A stretch of DNA of 64,000 bases from Sphingomonas oryzagri (GTDB lineage Bacteria; Pseudomonadota; Alphaproteobacteria; Sphingomonadales; Sphingomonadaceae). The stretch spans positions 62,001 to 126,000 of the forward strand of contig NZ_JARYGZ010000005.1 of the NCBI RefSeq assembly GCF_029906645.1, written 5' to 3'. Positions within the stretch are counted from its first letter, which is position 1. Each line of letters begins with the position of its first letter. The notes beneath the pieces were generated by a model. It worked only from the letters and a program-made list of their open reading frames with translations. It made no database searches and was not told where the DNA came from. This document shows positions 27,091-36,513 of the stretch, piece after piece. The position numbers were made by a program, and so were the translations under genes.

Positions 27091-28578
27091 TCAGCCCTTC
27101 ACCCGCACCAGCATCGCGCCATGAGCGGGGACGGTCCAGGCGCGCCGCGCGGCATTGTCCGGTACGCCGGCCCAGACGTCGGTGAGCGTACCGATCCGCC
27201 TCAGCCCGGCATCCTCCGCCTCGAAGCGGATCTCGCGCGGGGTCGTGCCGCGATTGAACAGGGCGACCGCCACCGATCCGTCGGCGAGCGGCTTCGCCCA
27301 GATCTCGGCATCGCCATCCTTGCGGATGCGGCGGCCCTGTGCGCCCTTTACATCCTGATCGATCGCGATCACGCCCCGGTTCTCCAGCAGCGCGATGGTG
27401 GCGGGCGACATGGTGCGCAGGTCGTTGCCCAGCATCAGCGGCGCCGCCTGCATCGCCCAGAGCGTCATGTGGGTGCGATATTCGTCCTCGCTCATGCCCC
27501 CGTTGCCGACCTCCAGCATGTCGGGATCGTTCCAGCCGCCGGGGCCGGCATTGGCGGGGTCGCCATCCTTGTCGAAGCCGATCGCAGCCATCGAGGCATA
27601 AGTGTCCTCGATGTCGCCGGTGGTGCGCCACAGATGCCCGCCGACGTCGCGGCCCCATGTGCCGACCCGGTCGCGCCCATATTGGCAGAGGCTGTAGACG
27701 ATCGGCCGCCCGGTCGCGCGCAGCGCCTGCCCCATCTGCTGATAGGCGAGCTTCACTTGCGCCGCCGTGCGATAGATGCCTTCGCCCGAGCAGAGATCGT
27801 ATTTCAGATAGTCGAAGCCCCATGCCGCATAGGTCTTCGCATCCTGCGCGACATGGCCGTAGCTGCCGGTAAAGCCCGCGCAGGTCTTGGGGCCGGGCGA
27901 GCTGTAGATGCCGATCTTCAGGCGCCTGGCGTGGACGTAGTCGGCCAGTGCCTTCATGTCGGGGAAGCGGGCATTGGGGCGGATCGCGCCGTCCGGTCCG
28001 CGCGTGCCCTGCCAGCCGTCGTCGATATTGACGTAAGTGTAGCCCGCATCGCGCAGGCCCGAGCTGACGAGATGGTCGGCGATCTGGCGGACCGTCCTGT
28101 CGTCGATCGCGGCAGCGAAGCGGTTCCAGCTCGACCAGCCCATCGGCGGCGTCGCGGTGAGGCCGTCGGGCTTGAGCGTCTGCGGCGCGGGCAGGGGCGC
28201 GACCGGGAAGGCGAGGCGCTGCGCATCGGCCGGGGTGCCGCGCCGCGCCGTCTCGTCGACATGGCGCTCCCAGATGTCGCCGGTGACGTGGAGGCCGCCG
28301 CCGGATAGCGTCGCGGTCCACGTCTTCGCGGGCAGGCGGGGGTTGCCGTTGTCGATCTGGAAGCTCGCCTTGCCGCCGGTCACGTCCAGCGCGCGCATCG
28401 GCACGTCGCCATACCAGTCGGTCGTCAGGCTGCCGGTCCAGCCGTCCGCTCCCTTGGTCAGCCGCATCATGCGCAGGCCGGGAAATTCGTCCGACTTGGG
28501 GAACAGCCAGACGCCGCCTGGCGAGGCGGGTGCCGCCGCGACGGCGAGTAGCGCGACGAGGCTCAGCAGGCGTTTCAT
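27091..28578 (-). CDS. GH27-type alpha-galactosidase with extra N-terminal domain, exported
   Basis: A 495-residue secreted enzyme: signal peptide MKRLLSLVALLAVAAAPASP, a beta domain of about 120 residues (FPGLRMMRLTKGADGW ... WERHVDETARRG), then the GH27 TIM barrel beginning TPPMGWSSWNRF. Motifs: YVNIDDGWQG, KIGIYSSPGPKTCAGF, nucleophile Asp in FDYLKYDLCSGEG and acid/base Asp in WRTTGDIEDTYASM, then WNDPDML. It removes alpha-linked galactose (or arabinopyranose) side chains. Its ATG overlaps the stop of the GH2 gene as ATGA, so the two are translationally coupled. GGAAAGG precedes the start. Confidence 0.9.
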   Translation of the reverse strand: MKRLLSLVALLAVAAAPASPGGVWLFPKSDEFPGLRMMRLTKGADGWTGSLTTDWYGDVPMRALDVTGGKASFQIDNGNPRLPAKTWTATLSGGGLHVTGDIWERHVDETARRGTPADAQRLAFPVAPLPAPQTLKPDGLTATPPMGWSSWNRFAAAIDDRTVRQIADHLVSSGLRDAGYTYVNIDDGWQGTRGPDGAIRPNARFPDMKALADYVHARRLKIGIYSSPGPKTCAGFTGSYGHVAQDAKTYAAWGFDYLKYDLCSGEGIYRTAAQVKLAYQQMGQALRATGRPIVYSLCQYGRDRVGTWGRDVGGHLWRTTGDIEDTYASMAAIGFDKDGDPANAGPGGWNDPDMLEVGNGGMSEDEYRTHMTLWAMQAAPLMLGNDLRTMSPATIALLENRGVIAIDQDVKGAQGRRIRKDGDAEIWAKPLADGSVAVALFNRGTTPREIRFEAEDAGLRRIGTLTDVWAGVPDNAARRAWTVPAHGAMLVRVKG

Positions 28579-31034
28579 GCGGCCTTTCCGATCAGAGGGA
28601 GCATCGCGGGCGCGAGGCCATCGGCGGAGGCGGCGAAGCGGATCGGTCCGCCCGCATCGCCCGCCTGCACGATCGCGGCGCACAGGCCGTTGAAGGCGGA
28701 GCGTTCGCTGGCATGGTCCGGCTCGAGCGAGCGCGGGTCGCCATTGCCGACGCCGAGCAGTTTCGCGTCGCCGGTCAGCGTGAAGTGCAGCTTGTTCGAT
28801 GCGGTCGGCACCTCACGGCCCTTCGCGTCGAGGATGGCGGCGCGGATCACCGCGACCTCGCCCGGCCTCAACGTCCGGCGATCGCTGGAGAGGCCGATGC
28901 GGGCCGGTGCGCCGGTCGTCTCGCGCACGGCGGTGAGGATGCGCTTGCCGCCCCGGAAGCCATGCACCTCGATCCGCCCCGGTGCGTAGGCGACCGGCCA
29001 TTCGAGATGCCTGTTGCGCTCCACCGCCTTGCGGCCGAGGCTGCGGCCGTTGAGGAACAGCTCCACCGCCTCGCAATTGCTGTGCACCCAGACGGGCACG
29101 TCCCGCCCCTCGCGCCCCAGCCAGTTCCAGTGCGGCAGCAGGTGGAGCACCGGCTCCGTCCCCCACCAGGCGCGATAGTAATAGGCGTCGTCCTTGGGGA
29201 AGCCGCAGCTGTCGAGGATACCGAAGTTCGACGCGTTTTCCGGCCAGCGCTCGAACGGCGTCGGTTCGCCGCGATAGTCGAAGCCGGTCCACACGAAGCC
29301 GCCCGACAGGAAGGGTCGCGCGTCGTAGAAGGTCCACCAGCGCTCGGCGGTGCTCGCCCATTTTGGGAAGTCGGTGTCGTAGGCGGGGACGATGCCGGCC
29401 TTGTCGTCGCGGACATATTCGCCGCGCGTCATCACCGTGCTCGCCGTCTCGGTGCCGATCATCGGCTTGTCGGGGTGGGCGGCGTGGAAGGCGTCGATCT
29501 CGTCGAGATAGTAATTGCAGCCCTGCACATCGAGTACGCGGCTCGCGCCCTGCCCGAACTTGCCGTTGAAGGCCTCGGTGACGGGGCGGGTGCCGTCCAG
29601 TTCGTACACGCGGCGCTTCATCGTCTCGGCGATGCGCGCGCCGGTCTCGGTGCCGCGATGGATCTCCTCGTTGCCGATGCTCCACAGGATGATGCTGGGA
29701 TGATTGCGCCCCTGCCGCACCATGCGGGCGAGCTGGCTCATCCCTTCGGCGTCGCTCGACATCTGGCGGGTCTCGTCCATGACGAGGATGCCCATCCGGT
29801 CGCACGCGTCGAGGATCGCGGTGTTGGCCGGGTGGTGGGTGGAGCGGTAGGCGTTGCTGCCCAGCGCCTTCAACTGCTCCAGCCGCCAGACGTGCAGGCT
29901 GTCGGGCACCGCGAAGCCGACGCCGGCATGGTCCTGATGGTTGCAGGTGCCCTTGACCTTGATGGGCACGCCGTTGAGGAAGAAGCCCTTGTCGGCATCG
30001 AAGCGGATCGTGCGGATGCCGAAGCGGCTTTCGTCGCGATCGACCGGATGGCCGTCGATCAGGATCTCGCTCGCCAGCGTGTAGAGCTGCGGCGTCTCCA
30101 GCGACCAGAGCGCCGCCTGCGCGAGTGCCGTCTCCTGCGGCACGGAGAGGCTGCCCCAGGCGGGCAGCGCCAGCGGTTCGGAGGTGAGTGTCGCCGCCAC
30201 CCGCCCGTCCGGCGCGGTGATGGTCGAGCGCAGGCGCGCGGTGGCGGCGGGGCCGTCATTGTCGATCTCGGTGGCGATGCGGAGGATCGCGCCGTCGCCG
30301 CGCACCTCGGGCCGCACCGCGGCACCCCATTGGCGGATGTGGGCGGGCGCGGTCTTCACGAGGCGGACGTGGCGGTAGATTCCGGCGCCCTCGTAGGACC
30401 ATGCCTCCCCCAGGCTCACGTCGCAGCGGACGACGAGGATGTTGGGTTGGCCGGGCTTGGCGAAATCGGTGATGTCGATGCGGAAGGGGGCGTAGCCGCT
30501 CTCGTTCGATCCGACGACGAAGCCGTTGAGGATGACGAGGCAATCGCGCGAGACGCCGTCGAATTCCAGCGACAGGCGGCTGCCGGCATCCTCCGCCGCG
30601 ATCGGGATGGTGCGCCGGTACCAGCCGACGCTGCTCGCGGGCCACATCCGGCCGAGCGGCTTGAAGCCCTGATAGGCGCCGGTGCGGTCCTCCGCCGATC
30701 CGGGCGGGCCGAAGGGGGTGAAGGGCAGGTTGACCGCCCAGTCGTGCGGCAGGTCGACCGCCTGCCAGCCGCTGTCATCGAACTTGGCCTCGGCGACGGG
30801 CGTGCCGACGTCGCCGGACTTGCCGTAGGTGTCGGGCGAGGCGCCGAAGCCGAAATCCTGCTTGGGGTCGGAAGCGTGGCCGAGATGGAAGCGCCAGCCG
30901 CGATCGAGCGGCACGATCTGACGGGGCGAGGGCGGAGAGGTCGTAGCCTCCGCCATGTGGGGCAGGCCGAAGGCGGCAAGCCCGCCCGCCACGCCGGCAC
31001 TCTTGAGGAGATCGCGGCGGGCGAGACGGGGCAT
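28575..31034 (-). CDS. GH2-family beta-galactosidase (or beta-mannosidase), Tat-exported
   Basis: An 819-residue GH2 enzyme. The N-terminus MPRLARRDLLKSAGVAGGLAAFG is a twin-arginine signal. Order: sugar-binding jelly roll (DDSGWQAVDLPHDWAV, GWYRRTI, FDGVSRDCLVILNG, YAPFRIDITD), immunoglobulin-like domain, TIM barrel (FFLNGVPIKVKGTCNHQDHAGVG, NAYRSTHHPANTAILDACDRMGILVMDE), acid/base Glu in LWSIGNEEIHRG and nucleophile Glu in MIGTETAST, then a DUF4982-like C-terminal domain. PHDW and CNHQDH are typical of beta-galactosidases rather than mannosidases. First enzyme gene after the TonB receptor; a hairpin separates them. Confidence 0.88.
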   Translation of the reverse strand: MPRLARRDLLKSAGVAGGLAAFGLPHMAEATTSPPSPRQIVPLDRGWRFHLGHASDPKQDFGFGASPDTYGKSGDVGTPVAEAKFDDSGWQAVDLPHDWAVNLPFTPFGPPGSAEDRTGAYQGFKPLGRMWPASSVGWYRRTIPIAAEDAGSRLSLEFDGVSRDCLVILNGFVVGSNESGYAPFRIDITDFAKPGQPNILVVRCDVSLGEAWSYEGAGIYRHVRLVKTAPAHIRQWGAAVRPEVRGDGAILRIATEIDNDGPAATARLRSTITAPDGRVAATLTSEPLALPAWGSLSVPQETALAQAALWSLETPQLYTLASEILIDGHPVDRDESRFGIRTIRFDADKGFFLNGVPIKVKGTCNHQDHAGVGFAVPDSLHVWRLEQLKALGSNAYRSTHHPANTAILDACDRMGILVMDETRQMSSDAEGMSQLARMVRQGRNHPSIILWSIGNEEIHRGTETGARIAETMKRRVYELDGTRPVTEAFNGKFGQGASRVLDVQGCNYYLDEIDAFHAAHPDKPMIGTETASTVMTRGEYVRDDKAGIVPAYDTDFPKWASTAERWWTFYDARPFLSGGFVWTGFDYRGEPTPFERWPENASNFGILDSCGFPKDDAYYYRAWWGTEPVLHLLPHWNWLGREGRDVPVWVHSNCEAVELFLNGRSLGRKAVERNRHLEWPVAYAPGRIEVHGFRGGKRILTAVRETTGAPARIGLSSDRRTLRPGEVAVIRAAILDAKGREVPTASNKLHFTLTGDAKLLGVGNGDPRSLEPDHASERSAFNGLCAAIVQAGDAGGPIRFAASADGLAPAMLPLIGKAA

Positions 31035-31096
31035 GACGCTACCTCGAGGTAAAAAGGGGCGCAGTCTTCAAGACGCGGACGCTACGTACACGGGAT

Positions 31097-31132
31097 GCCG
31101 GCCGCCCGACAGGAAGGGGATGGGCGGCCGGC
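31097..31132 (-). other. stem-loop between TonB receptor and GH2 gene
   Basis: Perfect 11-base inverted repeat (GCCGGCCGCCC at 31097-31107, complement at 31122-31132) with a 14-base loop, 9 bases after the receptor stop codon on the minus strand. No T run follows, so it is more likely an mRNA-stabilising or processing hairpin than a full terminator, and would let the receptor be made in excess over the enzymes. Confidence 0.6.
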
Positions 31133-31141
31133 GGGGGTGGA

Positions 31142-34081
31142 TCAGAAGGCGACGCTGGCGCCGAAGAAGATCTCGCGGCCCATCACGTCGTAGACGCCGG
31201 CATAGGTGTTGCCGTTGCCGAACGTGGTGAGGATGTTCGACGAGATCGCCGGCGGATCCTTGTCGGCGATGTTGTTCACGCCGGCCCGCAGGGTCAGCTG
31301 CTTGTTGATCGCGATGGTGCCCGACAGATCGAAGTAATTGTAGGTCGGGATCTTGCCGTTGATGACGCTGCTCTCGCCGGTGTCGGACAGCTTCACCTTG
31401 TTGATGAAGCGCCAGGACAGCGACAGCGTCGCATCGTTCGGCGCCGTCCAGGTCAGGCGGGCGACATGGCGCCAGGCCGGGTTCGGCTCGCCGCACGAAT
31501 AGCCGAAGGTGCCCTTGCACTCGTAGGCGGCGAAGCCCGGCTGCGGCTGACGCTCCGAATGGAGCAGCCAGGTGCCGACCAGATTGGCGTCGATCTTGCC
31601 GAACTTGCCGATATCGAAGCCATAATCGACGTTGAAGTCGATGCCCGACGTCATCAGGTAGCCGGTGTTGAGCGTGGTGGCGATGACGTAGCCGTCGTTC
31701 ACCGTGCTGCCGAACAGCGCACCCGTCGCCGGGTTGCGGTGGAACAGCGCGCAATAATAGCTGTCGCCGGAGATGCACTGGCTGACGATCAGCGAGGGAT
31801 CGAGCGAGCTGATATAGTCCTTCACCTTGATGTGGTAATAATCGGCGGAGAAGGTGAAGCCGCGCAGCTGGCGCGGGGTCAGCACCAGGCCGACCGTATA
31901 GGTGTCGGCCTTTTCCGGCTTCAGATTGGGGTTGCCGCCGTAAAGCTCGCTGCAGACGTCGGCCGGGCACTGGATGATGTGGCCGTACTGCGCGGAGCTG
32001 ACGCCCGAGGCCGCGCAGGCGGTTTCCGAAGCCAGCGGCGTCGAACCCGCGCACGGATCGTCCAGCGTCACGTTGCCGACGCCGCCGGGGCCGAACAGCT
32101 CGCTGATGTTCGGCGCGCGGATCGCGCGGTTGTAGCTGGCGCGCAGGCGGACGTCGGTGGTCGGCGCCCAGTTCAGCTCGGCCTTGTAGGTCCAGACATT
32201 GTAGTTCGAGCTGGTGTCGGTCGAGCTCTGCGAGTTGTGGTAGGACGAATAGCGCACGCCGCCATCGAGCGTCAGCGTGTGGAAGAAGGGCAGGTTCTGC
32301 AGGATCGGAACCTCGATCTCGCCGAAGCCCTCGTTGACGGTGACGCGGCCGTCGGTCGGCGTCGCTCCACCTTCCTGTGCCACCGCATCGGCGAAGTAGT
32401 TCAGCGATTCATGGCGATGTTCGGCGCCGAACGCGATGTTGACGCCGCGGGTCGCCCACGGGCTGGTCAGCCCGAAGGTGCCGAGATCGCCGTTGATGGT
32501 GGCGGTGATGTCGGTCAGCGTGTCGCGTTCGCCGGTGTTGCTGGGCGAGAACAGATATTGCGCCTGATCCGACGAGATGCCGTTCGCCTGGAAGATGTTG
32601 ATCGGCACGCAGTTCGGGTCCGTGCCGTCGATCACCGACTGGCAGGTCGCCACGCCGTTGACGTTGACGACGTCGATCGCGCGCTGGGCTTTGATCGTGT
32701 CGACGTTGTTCAGATAGGTCTCGTCCCACTTCACCAGTGAGTGGAGATAGTTCACGTCGTAGCTGAAGCCGTGGCCGATATCGCCGCGCACGCCCGCCGT
32801 GTAGCGGAAGTCGTTGTGGCGCAGGTCGTCCCGGCGCGAGAAGTCGCTGTTGAGGCGATAGCCGATCAGCGTCGGGATCGAGGTGCTGGTGCCGGCCGCC
32901 GATCCGCACAAGGCGGTCGCCTGCTGGCTGCTCATCAGCGGATTGTCGCAGTTGATCGAGAAGTTGCTGCCGAGGAACAGCGCCGATGCCGCGACCTGCG
33001 AGAAGGTGTGGTCGCGCATGAACATGAAGCTGCCGTAGAATTCGGCGGCCGGGCTGACCTTGAACTTGGCGAAGGCGCCGGCGGTGTAGCGCTGGTCGGA
33101 ACGCTGCAGATAGTTGGCCGGCGCATAATTGTACGCGTAGCTGGTGTCGTAGGGCACCCAGGTCTTGGAGCCGTCCTTCGAATTGGTCAGGTAGCCAAGG
33201 CCCGCGCTTGGCCCGGCTTCGGGCGCGAAGGTGCCGTAGGTCGAGGTGCTGGACCCGCCGCAATAGAGGCCGGCGCCGTTCACACTATCGGTGTCGAGCT
33301 GGTTGAGAGCGCAGTTGGAAACGTCGCGGGTCGATTCGAGCACCGGAGAGGTGTGGCGATAGCCGCCATAGATGGTGATGTTGCCGCGACCGTCCGCGAA
33401 ATTCTTGCCGTAGGCGGCGTTGACGTCCTGCTTGGCGCCGTCGATCACGGTCGATGGTGCATTGGTGTAGCCCTGGGTGGTGTTGAGCCCGCGCACATAA
33501 TCATTGCCGTTGTCGTGCTGGGCGAAGCCGGTCTGCGCGTCCATGCGGAAACCGTCGAGATGGTCCCGGATCACGAAGTTGACGACGCCGGCCACGGCGT
33601 CCGAACCGTAGACCGCCGATGCGCCACCGCTGACCACATCGATGCGCTCGACCAGGGACGTGGGCACGAAGTTGATGTCGATCGCCTGCGACGACATCAT
33701 GCGCTGGCCGTTGATCAGCGTGAGGACGCGCGTCGGGCCGAGATTGCGCAGGTTGATCTGCGCGGTGCCGTTCGATCCGTTGGACATGTTCTCGTTGGCG
33801 TCCGCGGTGAACTGCGGCATCCGGTTGAGAACGTCCTCGACGTTGACGGCGCCCTGATACTTGATCTCGGCGCTGCCGATGGTGGTGAGCGGGCTGTTGC
33901 TCTCCAGATCCGGCCGCTTGATGCGCGTGCCGGTGACGACGATCTCGCCGGCATTGTCGCTGCCCGCCGACGGATCGACCGCGCCCGGCGTGGAGGCGAC
34001 CTGCGCGTGGGCCGAGGAGGCCATGAACGCCGCCACGAGCGCGCTGATCGCGGCGGAACGATGCTTCGATACCCTTGTCAC
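31142..34081 (-). CDS. TonB-dependent outer-membrane receptor (glycan uptake)
   Basis: A 979-residue TonB-dependent receptor. After the signal peptide (ISALVAAFMASSAHAQ) come an EIVVTGTRI TonB-box-like segment, a plug domain (VEDVLNRMPQFTADAN, INLRNLGPTRVLTLINGQRM, VERIDVVSGGASAVYGSDAVAGVVNFVIRD) and a long 22-strand-type barrel ending GREIFFGASVAF with a C-terminal Phe. It belongs to the large-receptor branch common in sphingomonads and should import oligosaccharides into the periplasm. It leads the operon GH2-GH27-GFA-galM-GH5. The 125-base upstream gap carries a TTGTCTGTCAA site and a TATACGATAT element. Confidence 0.93.
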   Translation of the reverse strand: MTRVSKHRSAAISALVAAFMASSAHAQVASTPGAVDPSAGSDNAGEIVVTGTRIKRPDLESNSPLTTIGSAEIKYQGAVNVEDVLNRMPQFTADANENMSNGSNGTAQINLRNLGPTRVLTLINGQRMMSSQAIDINFVPTSLVERIDVVSGGASAVYGSDAVAGVVNFVIRDHLDGFRMDAQTGFAQHDNGNDYVRGLNTTQGYTNAPSTVIDGAKQDVNAAYGKNFADGRGNITIYGGYRHTSPVLESTRDVSNCALNQLDTDSVNGAGLYCGGSSTSTYGTFAPEAGPSAGLGYLTNSKDGSKTWVPYDTSYAYNYAPANYLQRSDQRYTAGAFAKFKVSPAAEFYGSFMFMRDHTFSQVAASALFLGSNFSINCDNPLMSSQQATALCGSAAGTSTSIPTLIGYRLNSDFSRRDDLRHNDFRYTAGVRGDIGHGFSYDVNYLHSLVKWDETYLNNVDTIKAQRAIDVVNVNGVATCQSVIDGTDPNCVPINIFQANGISSDQAQYLFSPSNTGERDTLTDITATINGDLGTFGLTSPWATRGVNIAFGAEHRHESLNYFADAVAQEGGATPTDGRVTVNEGFGEIEVPILQNLPFFHTLTLDGGVRYSSYHNSQSSTDTSSNYNVWTYKAELNWAPTTDVRLRASYNRAIRAPNISELFGPGGVGNVTLDDPCAGSTPLASETACAASGVSSAQYGHIIQCPADVCSELYGGNPNLKPEKADTYTVGLVLTPRQLRGFTFSADYYHIKVKDYISSLDPSLIVSQCISGDSYYCALFHRNPATGALFGSTVNDGYVIATTLNTGYLMTSGIDFNVDYGFDIGKFGKIDANLVGTWLLHSERQPQPGFAAYECKGTFGYSCGEPNPAWRHVARLTWTAPNDATLSLSWRFINKVKLSDTGESSVINGKIPTYNYFDLSGTIAINKQLTLRAGVNNIADKDPPAISSNILTTFGNGNTYAGVYDVMGREIFFGASVAF

Positions 34082-34137
34082 GTCTCAAACCCCCGGTGGT
34101 TCTTGTTGCTGTGAGGGTGAGTGCAACATGATCGTAA

Positions 34138-34164
34138 TTGTCTGTCAAATATTTTATACGATAT
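34138..34164. promoter_or_regulatory. candidate operator region upstream of the first TonB receptor
   Basis: TTGTCTGTCAA (34138-34148) is a relative of the TTGTCTGAGTA motif found at 46532, 47996 and 59519, and TATACGATAT (34155-34164) resembles elements at 40529 and 59581. On the minus strand TTGACA (34143-34148) could serve as a -35 box. The distance to the start codon at 34081 is about 57 bases, as for the sites at 46532 and 47996. Confidence 0.4.
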
Positions 34165-34206
34165 CCGGTATGAAGTTTGAAATTCCGCTGCGGCCTGTGT
34201 CCGGAA

Positions 34207-36513
34207 TCAGACAAGATCTATCGTGATGCGTCGCTCGGGCCGTCCCGATGCGGGCAGCGGGATGTCCGATCCGCGCGGTGCGGCGGCTGTCTTTCCATCG
34301 ATCGTGATTCGGTGAATGGCGCGTCCCGAAGGCAGACGCACGCGCAGCAGCGTCTCGCGCGGCGAGCGGGGCGGCATCTGGACGGTCGCCTCGATCCGGT
34401 CGGCTGCGACCTGCCGCATGGAGAAGCCGCACGGCCCCCAGCGGGTCGGCGCGTCGGCGATGGCGATCGATTTGCCGGACAAGATCCAGCGCGTCGGCAC
34501 CGCACGCGCGAGATGGAGCCGATCCGCATCGGCATCCTCATAGGCGAGCATCCAGCGCAGCAGCTTGGGGATGGTGAGCTGCGCGGGGATGCAGAAGAGC
34601 GCGAGGTCGCCGGTGATGCCCGACACCTCGCCCGCCACCCAGCTGCCGCGCGTATGGGCGTGGAAGCGGTGGCTGTAGAGGAAGAGCAGATACTCCTCGA
34701 TCCGGTCCTGCCGGAGCAGCGCCTCGGCATAGCCGTAGGAGATGAAGCCCAATATGTCGCGGCTCTCGGCATTGGGCGCGCCGACATTGGCGACCACACC
34801 CAGCGTCGTGCCGCCGTGGCCGCGAACGCAGTCGATCACCAGTGCCTCGAGATCGGGCGGCAGCACGCCCGCCTGCAGCAGCTCGGCATAAGCGCGGTGC
34901 GGCCAGCCCTGTTCGGACCGCTTGCCGTGGGAGAGCGCCTGCCGAAACGTTTCGTCCACGCCGGGCAGCGGACCGATATAGGCCGGCTTCAGGTCGCGGC
35001 GGATGTTGGCGCGGATGCCCTGTTCCAGCCGCTGCTGGAGGCGGTGCGCGCGGTCGGTCCAGTCGGCGGCGTCGGCCGCGCTGCCCCCGATGCCGACCCA
35101 GATCCCGGCGATCTCGCGCCAGCCGCGCACCGCGAAGGCGGAGTTCGCCCAATAGGGCTTCCACCAGAGCGTCGGGTCCGGGTGGAGGCAGGCGTCGGAC
35201 TCGCTCCAGCCGTGGATCAGGCCGTGGCCGCGATCGGTGGCGGGCAGCTTCAGGCTCGCATCGTGCAGGTCGGCGAGCAGGGTGGCGGTGGCGCGGATCT
35301 TGTCGCGATGCTTACCGATCGTCGCCGCGTCGCCGGTCAGCCGCAGATAGCGGGCGATCAGCGCCAGCGTCAGGCCATATTGCCCGGTCTCCGGCCCGCG
35401 CATGTCGACGAGGCCGTCGGGGAACACGAAGTCGGTGAAATACTGGTCCAGCACCGCGCGGGCCTGCGCGAAGCGACCCCACAGCAGGTTGGCGTAGAGC
35501 GAACTGGTGAAGGTGTCCTGGAAGCCGTCATATTCGGAACCGTAATAGTCGCGATCGACGGCGCCATATTTGGGCCAGGTGCCGCCCGGCCGCACGATCA
35601 GCTCCTTGGCGAAGGCGTGGTTGGCCATGTCGGCCCATTCGGCATCGGGCAGCGAGACGGTGACGCCCGGCACCAGCTCCGCCTGCCACGCGCGCGCGAA
35701 GCGGAACAGTGCGGTGTAGAAGGCCTCCGGCGTCGGATGCGCGCGGCGCGGCGGATAGGGAGCGTAGCTGTGGCCGTAATCGGCCGCGACGATGCGGCCG
35801 TCCTCGACATGCAGCGTGCGGTGCCACGTCTCGACGATGAAGCGGTTGTCGGCGTCGGTATCGGCGAAGACCAGCAGATCCCAGTGGCCGCCCCCTTCAC
35901 GCGGGATCACCTTGTGGACGGCGGGGAGCCAGCCGCCGAGCAGGCCCTCGCGGCGGTGGAGCGCGATGTCGTCGCCGGAGAGTTCGGGGAAGCGATGCTC
36001 GGGCCGGTAAGTGCGGGTGCGACCGTTGCGGAACACCGGCATCGTGTCCTCGGCCTGTCGCGTGCCGACGAAGGTCGTCCAGGGCAGGCGCGCGCCGATC
36101 TTGTCCGCATCGAACTGCGAACCGGAGGGCGGGGCGGCGTCGCGCACACGGTCCGGATCGGGATCGCCGCCGCCGGCCAGCAGCCTGTCGGCGAGCAGGT
36201 CCGCATCGGCCAGCGCGATGTCGCGCATCTGGAGGCCGAGATGCGGCGGATCGGCGGTGGCGAACATCGGCTCGGTGCGCTTGGCGAGCGATAGGCCGCC
36301 GGTCGGCGAGGCGAAACTGATCGCGCCGTCGGCGTCGCGCAGATCTTCCCACACCGCCCAGCGCGTGCCGTCGATCGTGATCTCCGTGAGCTTCGTGTGG
36401 CCCGCCAGCGCATCGGGGGCGAGCGGCGGGAGCGGCGCTGCGGCGACCCCCTGCTTCGTCCCGACGATGGCGGCGCCGGCCACCGTGGATTGCAGGAAGT
36501 CGCGGCGGTTCAT
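34207..36513 (-). CDS. Tat-exported predicted (alpha/alpha)6-barrel glycan-active protein, unknown family
   Basis: A 768-residue protein with a twin-arginine signal (MNRRDFLQSTVAGAAIVGTKQG). An N-terminal beta-rich third (TIDGTRWAVWEDLRDADGAI, WLPAVHKVIP) is followed by a long helical part with paired helices and aromatic/acidic loops (YDGFQDTFTSSLYANLLWGR, GLIHGWSESDACLHPDPTLWWKPYWANSAFAVRGWREIA) as in six-hairpin glycosidases, and a C-terminal beta segment (TRWGPCGFSMRQVAADRIEATVQMP). I cannot assign a GH family; acidic residues in WSESDAC and DGFQDTF could be catalytic. The ATG overlaps the stop of the POT transporter gene (ATGA), making a coupled three-gene operon. Confidence 0.7.
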   Translation of the reverse strand: MNRRDFLQSTVAGAAIVGTKQGVAAAPLPPLAPDALAGHTKLTEITIDGTRWAVWEDLRDADGAISFASPTGGLSLAKRTEPMFATADPPHLGLQMRDIALADADLLADRLLAGGGDPDPDRVRDAAPPSGSQFDADKIGARLPWTTFVGTRQAEDTMPVFRNGRTRTYRPEHRFPELSGDDIALHRREGLLGGWLPAVHKVIPREGGGHWDLLVFADTDADNRFIVETWHRTLHVEDGRIVAADYGHSYAPYPPRRAHPTPEAFYTALFRFARAWQAELVPGVTVSLPDAEWADMANHAFAKELIVRPGGTWPKYGAVDRDYYGSEYDGFQDTFTSSLYANLLWGRFAQARAVLDQYFTDFVFPDGLVDMRGPETGQYGLTLALIARYLRLTGDAATIGKHRDKIRATATLLADLHDASLKLPATDRGHGLIHGWSESDACLHPDPTLWWKPYWANSAFAVRGWREIAGIWVGIGGSAADAADWTDRAHRLQQRLEQGIRANIRRDLKPAYIGPLPGVDETFRQALSHGKRSEQGWPHRAYAELLQAGVLPPDLEALVIDCVRGHGGTTLGVVANVGAPNAESRDILGFISYGYAEALLRQDRIEEYLLFLYSHRFHAHTRGSWVAGEVSGITGDLALFCIPAQLTIPKLLRWMLAYEDADADRLHLARAVPTRWILSGKSIAIADAPTRWGPCGFSMRQVAADRIEATVQMPPRSPRETLLRVRLPSGRAIHRITIDGKTAAAPRGSDIPLPASGRPERRITIDLV

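Noticed and set aside
25438-28308. A 956-codon open frame on the plus strand opposite galM, GFA and the alpha-galactosidase
   Set aside because: Composition is Arg/Ala/His-rich with no domain, it runs antisense to three well-supported genes, and such frames are expected opposite GC-rich codons.
28530-31052. An 840-codon plus-strand frame opposite the GH2 gene
   Set aside because: It is the antisense shadow of a clear GH2 enzyme; no motif, no ribosome binding site and low-complexity composition.
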